NCBI RefSeq assembly: GCF_003525665.1 | Contig: NZ_DQDX01000047.1 | Coordinates: 1-11,340 of the forward strand | DNA: 11,340 bases | From: Flavobacterium sp. | GTDB taxonomy: Bacteria > Bacteroidota > Bacteroidia > Flavobacteriales > Flavobacteriaceae | Reading direction: 5' to 3' | Shown: positions 1 to 6,113 of the stretch, one piece after another | Layout of the letters: the number at the start of each line of letters is the position of its first letter | Position numbering within the stretch: the stretch's first letter is position 1 | The notes under the pieces: model-generated | Seen by the model: only the letters and a program-made list of their open reading frames with translations | The model's database searches: none | What the model was told of the DNA's origin: nothing | Made by a program: the position numbers and the translations under genes

Positions 1-17
1 GAATTTATTTTTGCTGA

Positions 18-707
18 TTAAACTATAATTTTCTCTCTTTCTGAAATAATCATAAAACGAAGAAAGATAAAATGTCCAGCAATAAAAAATATCATCGCAA
101 CTGGCTTTAGGAAACCTAAATCTAAATAATAGTATTTTACGCCTAACGCAAATATATTTAAAGCAAAACATAATGCTGCGGCGAGTAAATATTTACTAGC
201 TTCATCATTTTTCATTATAAAATTCCCAAGAGCAAATCCGCCTATGAACGAAATAAATAAACTTTGAAGTAAATTAATAATTAGTGCATATCCAAAAACT
301 TCTTCGTAAATTAAGTAAATCAAATAGGTAAACAAAAATAGAAAAGGAATCGAGCCGATTAGTATTGGAACGAAATTGAGATTTCTTAATTTTTCAAAAA
401 TTGTAAGAAAAATAAAGAATCGGCTGAGCATGAACAGTATGGTTGCAACAAATATCACATCGGAAACTACAGATAAAAACAAAACATTTGCACTCCAATT
501 TAATAGTAATGCAACAATGTACACTTTAGAGGCTTTCTCAGAATTATACCAATAGATAAATAGAATCAATGGTAATAACAATGGTTTAGAGAGTGAAATT
601 ATAAAATCACTGTACAAAAATTCTCCAATTATCTCAATTGCAGCTAAACCAAAAAAACTTAAAGTTACTATTTTAAGCATATCTTTCTTAGGAATCATTT
701 GTTTCAT
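18..707 (-). CDS. Multi-span membrane protein, divergent YhhN/TMEM86-like
   Basis: A 229-residue, very hydrophobic protein with about seven to eight predicted membrane spans, so it should sit in the inner membrane. The segment SKPLLLPLILFIYW (about residues 40-53), followed by a second span containing NWSANVLFL, resembles the SKPLL-P / W-GD-LL pattern of the YhhN family, whose animal members (TMEM86) are lysoplasmalogenases. Unlike its upstream neighbour, it has Asn where the family normally has Asp in the first motif, and no clear Asp in the C-terminal S-D motif, so lysoplasmalogenase activity is doubtful. Its ATG directly follows the TAG of the upstream gene with no spacer, implying translational coupling. 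I see only a short stretch beyond its stop before the window ends. Membrane protein is certain; family assignment is tentative. Confidence 0.75.
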   Translation of the reverse strand: MKQMIPKKDMLKIVTLSFFGLAAIEIIGEFLYSDFIISLSKPLLLPLILFIYWYNSEKASKVYIVALLLNWSANVLFLSVVSDVIFVATILFMLSRFFIFLTIFEKLRNLNFVPILIGSIPFLFLFTYLIYLIYEEVFGYALIINLLQSLFISFIGGFALGNFIMKNDEASKYLLAAALCFALNIFALGVKYYYLDLGFLKPVAMIFFIAGHFIFLRFMIISEREKIIV

Positions 708-1385
708 CTAACCAGTTTTTGAAGCTTCTTTAGTTAATGCATACTTTGTAATAAAATAATAGGATAGTACTTGCGCAAATAAATGAAGAACATCTAAAAC
801 GACAAGTTGTGTTTGATAATTATAAACAATATAAAAAGTATCTGAAACTATTATGCACGTTACTCCAATTCCTAAAAACAAATTAGCATTGTTCAATTTA
901 CAAATCAAATTATAACCTGCAAAAATGGATACAAAAAACAATAAACCACCATAAATCATAATTAATATTCTAATCAATAATTCGTGAAAAAGAAATAAAT
1001 CAACAATAGAATACCACAAATAACCTACAAATAGAATCAATATAACTAAGGATGGGATATTGAAAACGTTGAATTTAAATCGTTCTAAATTTTGAAAAGC
1101 CATTACAAGCAAAACCAGATTCGCAATAAAAAACGGAACTAAAATATAATATACTTCGTTATCAAAATTCATTAAACCAACAGAATCACCAATAAAACAG
1201 CAAAGCAAAAACAAGAGCAGTAAATAGTTTTTCTTTTTTGTTTCTATCAAATAATAAAAAGAAATTGCCGGAATTATAAACGGAAGAGAAATTAAAGTTA
1301 AAGTTTCATTTCGCAACACATCTGCAAAAACAGCCAAAAAACAAAAAAGAAAATAAATTATAAGTGCTACTCTACTAGTTTTCAT
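708..1385 (-). CDS. YhhN-like membrane protein
   Basis: A 225-residue integral membrane protein with about eight hydrophobic spans. Two acidic motifs fit the YhhN/TMEM86 family: FIGDSVGLM near residue 65 and IIVSDTFYI near residue 180, followed by a span ending in a tyrosine-rich LSYYFITKYAL. In the family these Asp residues are thought to be catalytic (vinyl-ether hydrolysis of lysoplasmalogen in animals); the bacterial substrate is generally unknown. The gene starts inside the end of ligA (11-bp overlap) and its stop codon touches the start of the next membrane gene, so the three are probably co-translated. The downstream gene looks like a diverged paralogue. Family call is moderately supported; enzymatic role is inference. 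Confidence 0.78.
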   Translation of the reverse strand: MKTSRVALIIYFLFCFLAVFADVLRNETLTLISLPFIIPAISFYYLIETKKKNYLLLLFLLCCFIGDSVGLMNFDNEVYYILVPFFIANLVLLVMAFQNLERFKFNVFNIPSLVILILFVGYLWYSIVDLFLFHELLIRILIMIYGGLLFFVSIFAGYNLICKLNNANLFLGIGVTCIIVSDTFYIVYNYQTQLVVLDVLHLFAQVLSYYFITKYALTKEASKTG

Positions 1386-3372
1386 TAAGCATAGTTATAA
1401 AATCATTTTCTGATATAATTGAAATTCCCAATTTATTTGCTTTATCTAATTTAGCTGGTCCCATATTTTCTCCTGCAACAACATAATCGGTTTTCGCCGA
1501 TATTGAACTTCCTACTTTACCTCCATTATCTTCAATCGCTTTCTTTAAATCGTCTCGAGAAAATTGTTCGAAAACACCAGAAACTACAAAGGTTTTACCT
1601 ACTAATTTTTCTGTGGCGTTAGGATTGTGTTTTTCAATAATTTCAAACTGGATACCAAAATTCTTTAATCGCGCAATAATAGTACTATTATTTTGATTTT
1701 CGAAAAATTCAATAACACTTTGTGCAATTCTCTCACCTATTTCATCAACTAAGATTAAATCCATAAGAGATGCCTTACTTAATGCATCAATGCTTTTATA
1801 ATGCTTGGCTAATTTCTTGGCAACAGTTTCGCCAACATAGCGAATTCCGAGTGCAAAAAGAACGCGTTCAAACGGAATTTCTTTCGATTTCTCGATTCCG
1901 TTTACAAGATTTTCGGCACTTTTTCGAGCCATTCGCTCTAACGGAATTACTTGCTCAACCGTTAACTCATACAAATCGGAATAATCTTTTACCAAATTAT
2001 TATGGAATAGTAAAGCAACTGTTTCACCACCAAGACCTTCAATATCCATGGCTTTTCTCGAAATATAATGTTGAATTCGACCAATAATTTGCGGCGGACA
2101 ACCATAGAAATTCGGACAAAAATGATTGGCTTCTCCTTCTTTTCTAACTAATTCTGCATGACATTCTGGACAATGCGAAATGTATTTTGTTGGCTCTAAT
2201 TGATTTCCTCGTTGAGCAACACCAATTATTTTAGGAATAATTTCGCCACCTTTTTCTACAAAAACGCTATCACCTACTCTAATGTCTAACTTTTCAATTT
2301 GATCGGCATTGTGTAAAGAGGCACGTTTTACAATAGTTCCAGCCAATTGAACTGGTTGCAAATTGGCAACTGGAGTTATAGAACCAGTTCGTCCAACTTG
2401 ATAAGAAATAGAATTTAAAACAGTAGTTACTTGTTCTGATTTAAACTTATATGCAATTGCCCAACGCGGTGATTTGGCAGTGTAACCCAATTCGTTTTGA
2501 TGGTTAAAATCGTTTACTTTTATCACAACACCATCGGTTTCGTAAGGTAAATTGTGTCGGTGAACATCCCAATATTCTATAAATTCGAAAACCTCATCGA
2601 GATTATTGGCTAGTTTTGATTGATTTGGAACTTTGAAACCCCAATTTCTGGCGGTTTCTAGTCCTTCGTATTGTGTAGAAAATGGTAAATTAGTTCCGGT
2701 AATGAAATACAATAAACAATCTAGCGGACGTTTGGCAACCTCAGCACTATCTTGTAATTTCAAACTTCCAGAAGCAGTATTTCTCGGGTTAGAATAAGGC
2801 GTTTCACCAATTTCTATCAACTCCTGATTCATTTTTTCAAATCCTTCAAAAGGCAGAATTATTTCTCCACGAATATCAAATTTTGGCGGATAATTTCCTT
2901 TTAATTGTAACGGAATTGATTTTATTGTTTTGATATTATTAGTAACCTCATCGCCTTGAAATCCATCGCCACGCGTTACTGCTTTACTTAACTTTCCGTT
3001 TTCGTAAGTAATAGAAATAGATGCACCATCGTATTTTAATTCGCATGTATATTGCAAAGGAACATTTCCTAAAACCTTTTGGATTTTAACTTCCCAATCT
3101 TGTAAATCTTCTTTAGAATAGGAGTTGTCTAAGGAATACATTCTATTTTCATGAACAACCGTCTGAAAATTCTTGGTAATTGTTCCGCCAACGCGTTGCG
3201 AAGGTGAATTCTCATCAAAATATTCTGGATATTGTGCTTCTAAATCTTGAAGTTGCTTTAACTTTTGGTCAAATTCAAAGTCGGAAATAGTAGGTTTATC
3301 TTCCACATAATAGTTGTGGTTGTGGAGGTTAAGTTCCTCACGCAAATCCTGTATTGTTTTTTGAATGTCCAT
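1375..3372 (-). CDS. ligA: NAD-dependent DNA ligase LigA
   Basis: This enzyme seals nicks between Okazaki fragments and repair patches, using NAD+ to form an enzyme-AMP intermediate. The 665-residue length is normal for the family. In order: an N-terminal NAD-binding Ia domain (YYVEDKPTISDFEFD, residues 21-35); the adenylation domain with active-site Lys113 in CELKYDG; the DGVVIK motif at 280-285; an OB fold; a four-Cys zinc finger (Cys401, 404, 419, 425, spacing C-x2-C-x14-C-x5-C); helix-hairpin-helix repeats from about 440 to 560 (ERVLFALGIRYVGE); and a C-terminal BRCT domain from about 586. All catalytic elements are intact. The start is the ATG giving MDIQKTIQDLREEL. No Shine-Dalgarno site is visible. 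It lies 71 bp behind the DUF6495 gene and overlaps the next membrane gene by 11 bp. Confidence 0.98.
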   Translation of the reverse strand: MDIQKTIQDLREELNLHNHNYYVEDKPTISDFEFDQKLKQLQDLEAQYPEYFDENSPSQRVGGTITKNFQTVVHENRMYSLDNSYSKEDLQDWEVKIQKVLGNVPLQYTCELKYDGASISITYENGKLSKAVTRGDGFQGDEVTNNIKTIKSIPLQLKGNYPPKFDIRGEIILPFEGFEKMNQELIEIGETPYSNPRNTASGSLKLQDSAEVAKRPLDCLLYFITGTNLPFSTQYEGLETARNWGFKVPNQSKLANNLDEVFEFIEYWDVHRHNLPYETDGVVIKVNDFNHQNELGYTAKSPRWAIAYKFKSEQVTTVLNSISYQVGRTGSITPVANLQPVQLAGTIVKRASLHNADQIEKLDIRVGDSVFVEKGGEIIPKIIGVAQRGNQLEPTKYISHCPECHAELVRKEGEANHFCPNFYGCPPQIIGRIQHYISRKAMDIEGLGGETVALLFHNNLVKDYSDLYELTVEQVIPLERMARKSAENLVNGIEKSKEIPFERVLFALGIRYVGETVAKKLAKHYKSIDALSKASLMDLILVDEIGERIAQSVIEFFENQNNSTIIARLKNFGIQFEIIEKHNPNATEKLVGKTFVVSGVFEQFSRDDLKKAIEDNGGKVGSSISAKTDYVVAGENMGPAKLDKANKLGISIISENDFITMLNEN

Positions 3373-3443
3373 AAAAAAGAAATGGGTAATTTAGTTCGTT
3401 TTGCGTACTAATTTAACCAATTTAATTTTAAAAAATAAAAAAA

Positions 3444-3917
3444 TTAACCTTGAATAATGGTATTAATTTGAATATATAATTGACCATCGCTTAAAATTGC
3501 ACCTTCGGCAATTAAATTAAAAATATCCAAATTACGATCTTCACCATATTCTTTTTTACCAATATGCATTTCTACCGTATCTGTAAATAAATTGTCACTA
3601 AGCCATTGCAAACCATCTTTAGTCATGAAATCGACAGTAGTATCTAAAGATTTAATTACAATTGATTGAATAAATTTCTCTTGAGTATGAAAAAGGAAAA
3701 TATGATTTTTAGAAAAGTGTTCCAAAAACTGAGCGCTTGTTAAAACACCTTCCCAAATTAAATCTGAGAAAACGTCCAATTCTTGTTCGGCTACTTCAGG
3801 TTTGTTAACCTTAATTTCGTCCCACTCCTTTTTATCTATTGATTGTGAAGCCAAGAAATTAGCAAATTCTTGATGCAATGCTTCAAATTGTTCTTTTGTT
3901 AATCTTTTGTATTTCAT
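3444..3917 (-). CDS. DUF6495-type conserved protein
   Basis: A 157-residue soluble acidic protein starting MKYKRLTKEQFEALHQEF and carrying the segment KPEVAEQELDVFSDLIWEGVL. I recognise this as a small protein conserved in Flavobacteriaceae that I recall as DUF6495; no function is established. There is no signal peptide or membrane span. The pattern is amphipathic helices at the N-terminus and a more mixed C-terminal half ending DGQLYIQINTIIQG. It is the first gene of the probable run DUF6495-ligA-two YhhN-like genes. A three-unit octamer repeat sits nine bases before its start codon. Its reality as a gene is clear from length and composition; the DUF number is from memory. Confidence 0.85.
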   Translation of the reverse strand: MKYKRLTKEQFEALHQEFANFLASQSIDKKEWDEIKVNKPEVAEQELDVFSDLIWEGVLTSAQFLEHFSKNHIFLFHTQEKFIQSIVIKSLDTTVDFMTKDGLQWLSDNLFTDTVEMHIGKKEYGEDRNLDIFNLIAEGAILSDGQLYIQINTIIQG

Positions 3918-3926
3918 AGTTATTTG

Positions 3927-3950
3927 CCACGAAGGCGCAAAGTCACAAAG
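3927..3950 (-). repeat. Three tandem degenerate octamers upstream of the DUF6495 gene
   Basis: On the minus strand the three units read CTTTGTGA, CTTTGCGC and CTTCGTGG, with consensus CTTYGYGN. The array ends nine bases upstream of the ATG at 3917 and would lie in the mRNA leader. From memory, CTTTGCG/CTTTGTG-type repeats recur in intergenic regions of Flavobacterium genomes. Function is unknown. Confidence 0.6.
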
Positions 3951-4002
3951 TTCATTTATTGTTTAATGATTCGCCAAAAAAACAAGTGAAACAAAGTAAT
4001 TG

Positions 4003-4010
4003 CAAAATTA
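4003..4010 (-). promoter_or_regulatory. Possible -7 box for the DUF6495-ligA run
   Basis: The minus strand reads TAATTTTG, a full match to the Bacteroidota TAnnTTTG -7 element, about 85 bases before the DUF6495 start. I find no TTG at the expected 17-20 base distance upstream, so this is a weak call. A second near match, TACTTTG, lies a few bases further downstream. In this AT-rich gap chance matches are likely. Confidence 0.3.
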
Positions 4011-4047
4011 TTAAAACCTTTGAGTCGATATGTTTTAGCGGCAAACT

Positions 4048-4074
4048 AAAAAAAAATCCCGATTTTCATCGGGA
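4048..4074 (-). terminator. Rho-independent terminator of the rpsF-rpsR-rplI operon
   Basis: Read on the minus strand, a perfect 7-bp stem TCCCGAT/ATCGGGA with a GAAA tetraloop is followed by nine consecutive T residues. It starts 24 bases after the rplI stop codon. This is a textbook intrinsic terminator and marks the end of the ribosomal operon, separating it from the DUF6495 transcription unit. Confidence 0.9.
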
Positions 4075-4098
4075 CTTTATATTTATGATAGCGAGATA

Positions 4099-4539
4099 TT
4101 AAACCTCAGCTAAAATTTCATAAGGTAAATCTACAATTACGTCTCTGTGTAATCTTACAGATGCATTGTATTTTCCAGTTCTTTTAACAACACCACTAGT
4201 GATAAATTTTCTATCAATAGAGATACCTGCTTTTTCTAAAGCTTCAGCGATGTTGATGTTGGTTACAGAACCAAATAATTTTTCTCCACCAGCTTTAGAA
4301 GTGATTTTAACTTCAAGAGCTTTAATAGCATCAGCAATTTTAGTAGCGTCAGCAATAACTTTAGCTTCTTTGTGTGCTTTTTGCTTTAAGTTTTCAGCTA
4401 AAACTTTCTTTGCAGAAGGTGTAGCCAATTGAGCAAATCCTTGAGGAATTAAAAAGTTACGACCGTAACCAGCTTTAACTGATACGATATCATCTTTAAA
4501 TCCTACGTTTTGAACGTCTTGTTTTAATATAAGTTCCAT
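4099..4539 (-). CDS. rplI: 50S ribosomal protein L9
   Basis: L9 binds domain V of 23S rRNA near the base of the L1 stalk and helps maintain reading-frame fidelity. The 146-residue protein begins MELILKQDVQNVGFKDD and contains the L9 signature VKAGYGRNFLIPQGFA (about residues 21-36). A long connecting helix rich in Ala and Lys follows, then the C-terminal domain with EKLFGSVTNINIAEAL. The reading frame stays open 17 codons further upstream, to a TTG, but the internal ATG is chosen because the L9 family begins at that point and an AAGGA site lies seven bases before it. It is the last gene of the S6-S18-L9 operon, 65 bp after rpsR. Confidence 0.97.
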   Translation of the reverse strand: MELILKQDVQNVGFKDDIVSVKAGYGRNFLIPQGFAQLATPSAKKVLAENLKQKAHKEAKVIADATKIADAIKALEVKITSKAGGEKLFGSVTNINIAEALEKAGISIDRKFITSGVVKRTGKYNASVRLHRDVIVDLPYEILAEV

Positions 4540-4546
4540 GTTGTTG

Positions 4547-4551
4547 TCCTT
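4547..4551 (-). promoter_or_regulatory. Shine-Dalgarno site of rplI
   Basis: The minus strand reads AAGGA followed by a seven-base spacer CAACAAC and ATG. That is ideal spacing for a Shine-Dalgarno sequence. It decides the rplI start against the upstream TTG in the same frame. It is notable because Bacteroidota rarely use such sites and the other genes in this window lack one. Confidence 0.65.
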
Positions 4552-4604
4552 ATTATAGAAGTTAGGTTCTTTGTTACGAGAAACCAACAACTGAGTTTTT
4601 TAAA

Positions 4605-4901
4605 TTATTTTAATAAATCGGCCACGTATGGCATTAAAGCTAAGTGACGTGCTCTTTTAACAGCAACTGATACTTTTCTTTGGTATTTTAATGAAGTTCC
4701 TGTTAAACGTCTTGGTAAAATTTTACCTTGCTCGTTAACGAATTTCAATAAAAAGTCTGCATCTTTATAATCAATATATTTGATTCCAGATTTTTTGAAA
4801 CGACAATACTTTTTAGTTTTGTTTGTTTCGATGTTCAAAGGCGTTAAATATCTAATATCTCCGTCTTTTTTTCCTGAAGCTGATTGTTGTAATGTTGCCA
4901 T
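4605..4901 (-). CDS. rpsR: 30S ribosomal protein S18
   Basis: S18 binds the central domain of 16S rRNA as a heterodimer with S6. The 98-residue protein shows the family core: IRYLTPLNIETNKTKKYCRF, then a conserved DYKDADFLLKFVNEQGKI, then the RNA-binding ILPRRLTGTSLKYQRKV with basic residues continuing to RARHLALMPYV. The N-terminal extension of about 16 residues before DIRYLTPLN is a modest addition of the kind seen in Bacteroidota. It starts two bases after the rpsF stop codon, so its translation is probably coupled to rpsF. This makes the nonsense codon in rpsF potentially harmful to S18 expression as well. No Shine-Dalgarno site is visible. Confidence 0.97.
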   Translation of the reverse strand: MATLQQSASGKKDGDIRYLTPLNIETNKTKKYCRFKKSGIKYIDYKDADFLLKFVNEQGKILPRRLTGTSLKYQRKVSVAVKRARHLALMPYVADLLK

Positions 4902-4903
4902 GA

Positions 4904-5245
4904 TTAAGCTTTTGCTACTTTAAGTTTTTCTCTTCTTCTTTCTGCCCAAGAGATTGCGTGTTTATCTAAACTTACAGTTAAGAAACGCATTACTCTTTCG
5001 TCACGTCTAAACTCAGTTTCAAAAGCAATTAATACTTCTGGTGACACTTGGAATTCAAATAAATGGTAAAAACCACTTTTTTTGTTTTGGATTTCGTAAG
5101 CTAATTTTTTTAAGCCCCAATCCTCTTTTCATACCATCTTAGCTCCTCTACTTGTAAGAAAATCTTCAAATTTGCTTACTGTTTCCTTTACCTGAACGTC
5201 AGATAAAACGGGATTTAAGATGAAAACAGTTTCGTAATGATTCAT
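4904..5245 (-). pseudogene. rpsF: 30S ribosomal protein S6 gene interrupted by in-frame TGA at codon 39
   Basis: Translating from the ATG at 5243-5245 gives MNHYETVFILNPVLSDVQVK at the N-terminus, a clear S6. Codon 39 (5129-5131) is TGA. The same frame then continues with KEDWGLKKLAYEIQNKKSG and later FRRDERVMRFLTVSLDKHA, ending ERRREKLKVAKA and TAA at 4904-4906. Without the stop this is 113 residues, normal for Flavobacteriaceae. The family usually has Ser here (KMVSKEDWG), so one C-to-G change, TCA to TGA, explains it; there is no frameshift. The truncated product would be 38 residues. I see no good in-frame restart codon soon after the stop. It is the first gene of the operon with rpsR and rplI. 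It may be a true nonsense mutation, readthrough or a base-calling error; the sequence alone cannot decide. Confidence 0.93.
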
Positions 5246-5278
5246 AATAAATATGTTTTAATTATATAAAATTGGGTG

Positions 5279-5309
5279 CAAAAGTAATCATATTATTTTA
5301 ATAAACAAG
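5279..5309 (-). promoter_or_regulatory. Promoter of the rpsF-rpsR-rplI operon
   Basis: The minus strand reads TTG, then 19 bases, then TACTTTTTG. This matches the Bacteroidota primary sigma pattern (TTG about -33, TAnnTTTG about -7) except that the -7 box has one extra T. It lies about 34 bases before the rpsF ATG, giving a plausible short leader. Box quality is good; the extra base lowers certainty. Confidence 0.55.
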
Positions 5310-5379
5310 CTAAATTCAACTTTAATCGCCAAAATGCAAAAAACACCGATTAAAATTAGTTTTATCAAAAAAAATAATT

Positions 5380-5387
5380 TATTTTCG
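5380..5387 (+). promoter_or_regulatory. Possible -7 box of the response-regulator gene
   Basis: TATTTTCG resembles TAnnTTTG with one mismatch and lies 30 bases before the ATG at 5418, a plausible leader length. No convincing TTG box is seen upstream; a TTT lies at about the right distance. The 172-base gap from 5246 to 5417 contains only this candidate and the divergent rpsF promoter. Confidence 0.3.
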
Positions 5388-5417
5388 TTGCACCAAATCT
5401 ATAATAAAAAATAAATT

Positions 5418-6113
5418 ATGAAACTAAATTGTGTAGTTGTTGATGATAGTTCGCTTCAGCGGATGGTCATTGCAAAGTTAGTAAATAATCACCCAAACTT
5501 GAACTTAGTTGGTGATTTTTCTAATGCAATTGAAGCGAAAAATTGTATGACAGTTCATGCTGTTGATCTAATTTTTCTTGATGTAGAAATGCCTGTGATA
5601 AGCGGATTTGATTTCATTGACGGATTAAAAGTTAAACCTCAAGTGATTTTTATAACATCCAAAGCTGAATATGCCTTGAAAGCTTTTGATTACGACGCTA
5701 CAGATTACCTACAAAAACCAATTGTATTAGAACGTTTTAATGCCTCGGTAAAACGTGCATTAGACTTATATATGTTACGTCAAGACAATCATGAAGACGA
5801 AGGCGATCATATCTTCATTAAAAGTAATTTGAAAAAACTTAAGGTTTTTACAAACAAAATTAAATGGATTGAAGCTTATGGCGATTATGTAAAAGTAGTA
5901 ACCGAAGAAGATACTAATTTGGTACTTTCTACGATGAAATCTTTTGAAAAAGACTTATCTAAAGACAAATTCATTAGAGTTCATAAATCGTACATTATTA
6001 ATATCGATAAAGTAGAACGTTTCAATAGTAAATTTGCCGAAATTGGAGTTACTAAAATTCCTTTAAGCAGAAACAAGAAAGAAGATTTAATAAGAGCTTT
6101 AGCAATAGCTTAA
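5418..6113 (+). CDS. LytTR-family response regulator (AlgR/AgrA/LytR type)
   Basis: A cytoplasmic two-component response regulator of 231 residues. Receiver domain, residues about 1-120: acidic pair Asp9-Asp10, phospho-acceptor Asp55 in IFLDVEMP, Thr80 in VIFITS and Lys100 in YLQKP, all intact. LytTR DNA-binding domain, residues about 130-230: IFIKSNLKKLKVF, IKWIEAYGDYVKV, a conserved FIRVHKSYIIN and the terminal IPLSRNKKEDL. No histidine kinase is encoded nearby, so it is an orphan within this window and its signal and targets are unknown. It is transcribed divergently from the S6 operon. Its TAA overlaps the TAA of convergent priA within the four bases TTAA, leaving no space for a terminator. 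Start chosen for the conserved N-terminal beta strand LNCVVVDD. Confidence 0.95.
   Translation: MKLNCVVVDDSSLQRMVIAKLVNNHPNLNLVGDFSNAIEAKNCMTVHAVDLIFLDVEMPVISGFDFIDGLKVKPQVIFITSKAEYALKAFDYDATDYLQKPIVLERFNASVKRALDLYMLRQDNHEDEGDHIFIKSNLKKLKVFTNKIKWIEAYGDYVKVVTEEDTNLVLSTMKSFEKDLSKDKFIRVHKSYIINIDKVERFNSKFAEIGVTKIPLSRNKKEDLIRALAIA

Noticed and set aside
1770..2087. Plus-strand open frame of 105 codons opposite ligA
   Set aside because: It is antisense to an intact, conserved LigA zinc-finger/HhH region and shows no recognisable domain.
4166..4432. Plus-strand open frame of 88 codons opposite rplI
   Set aside because: It is fully antisense to L9, and its hydrophobic composition results from the reverse complement of Lys/Ala-rich codons.
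4540..4590. Upstream extension of rplI by 17 codons from a TTG
   Set aside because: L9 family proteins begin at the internal Met, a Shine-Dalgarno site precedes that ATG, and the extension (NKEPNFYNKDNN) has no family resemblance.
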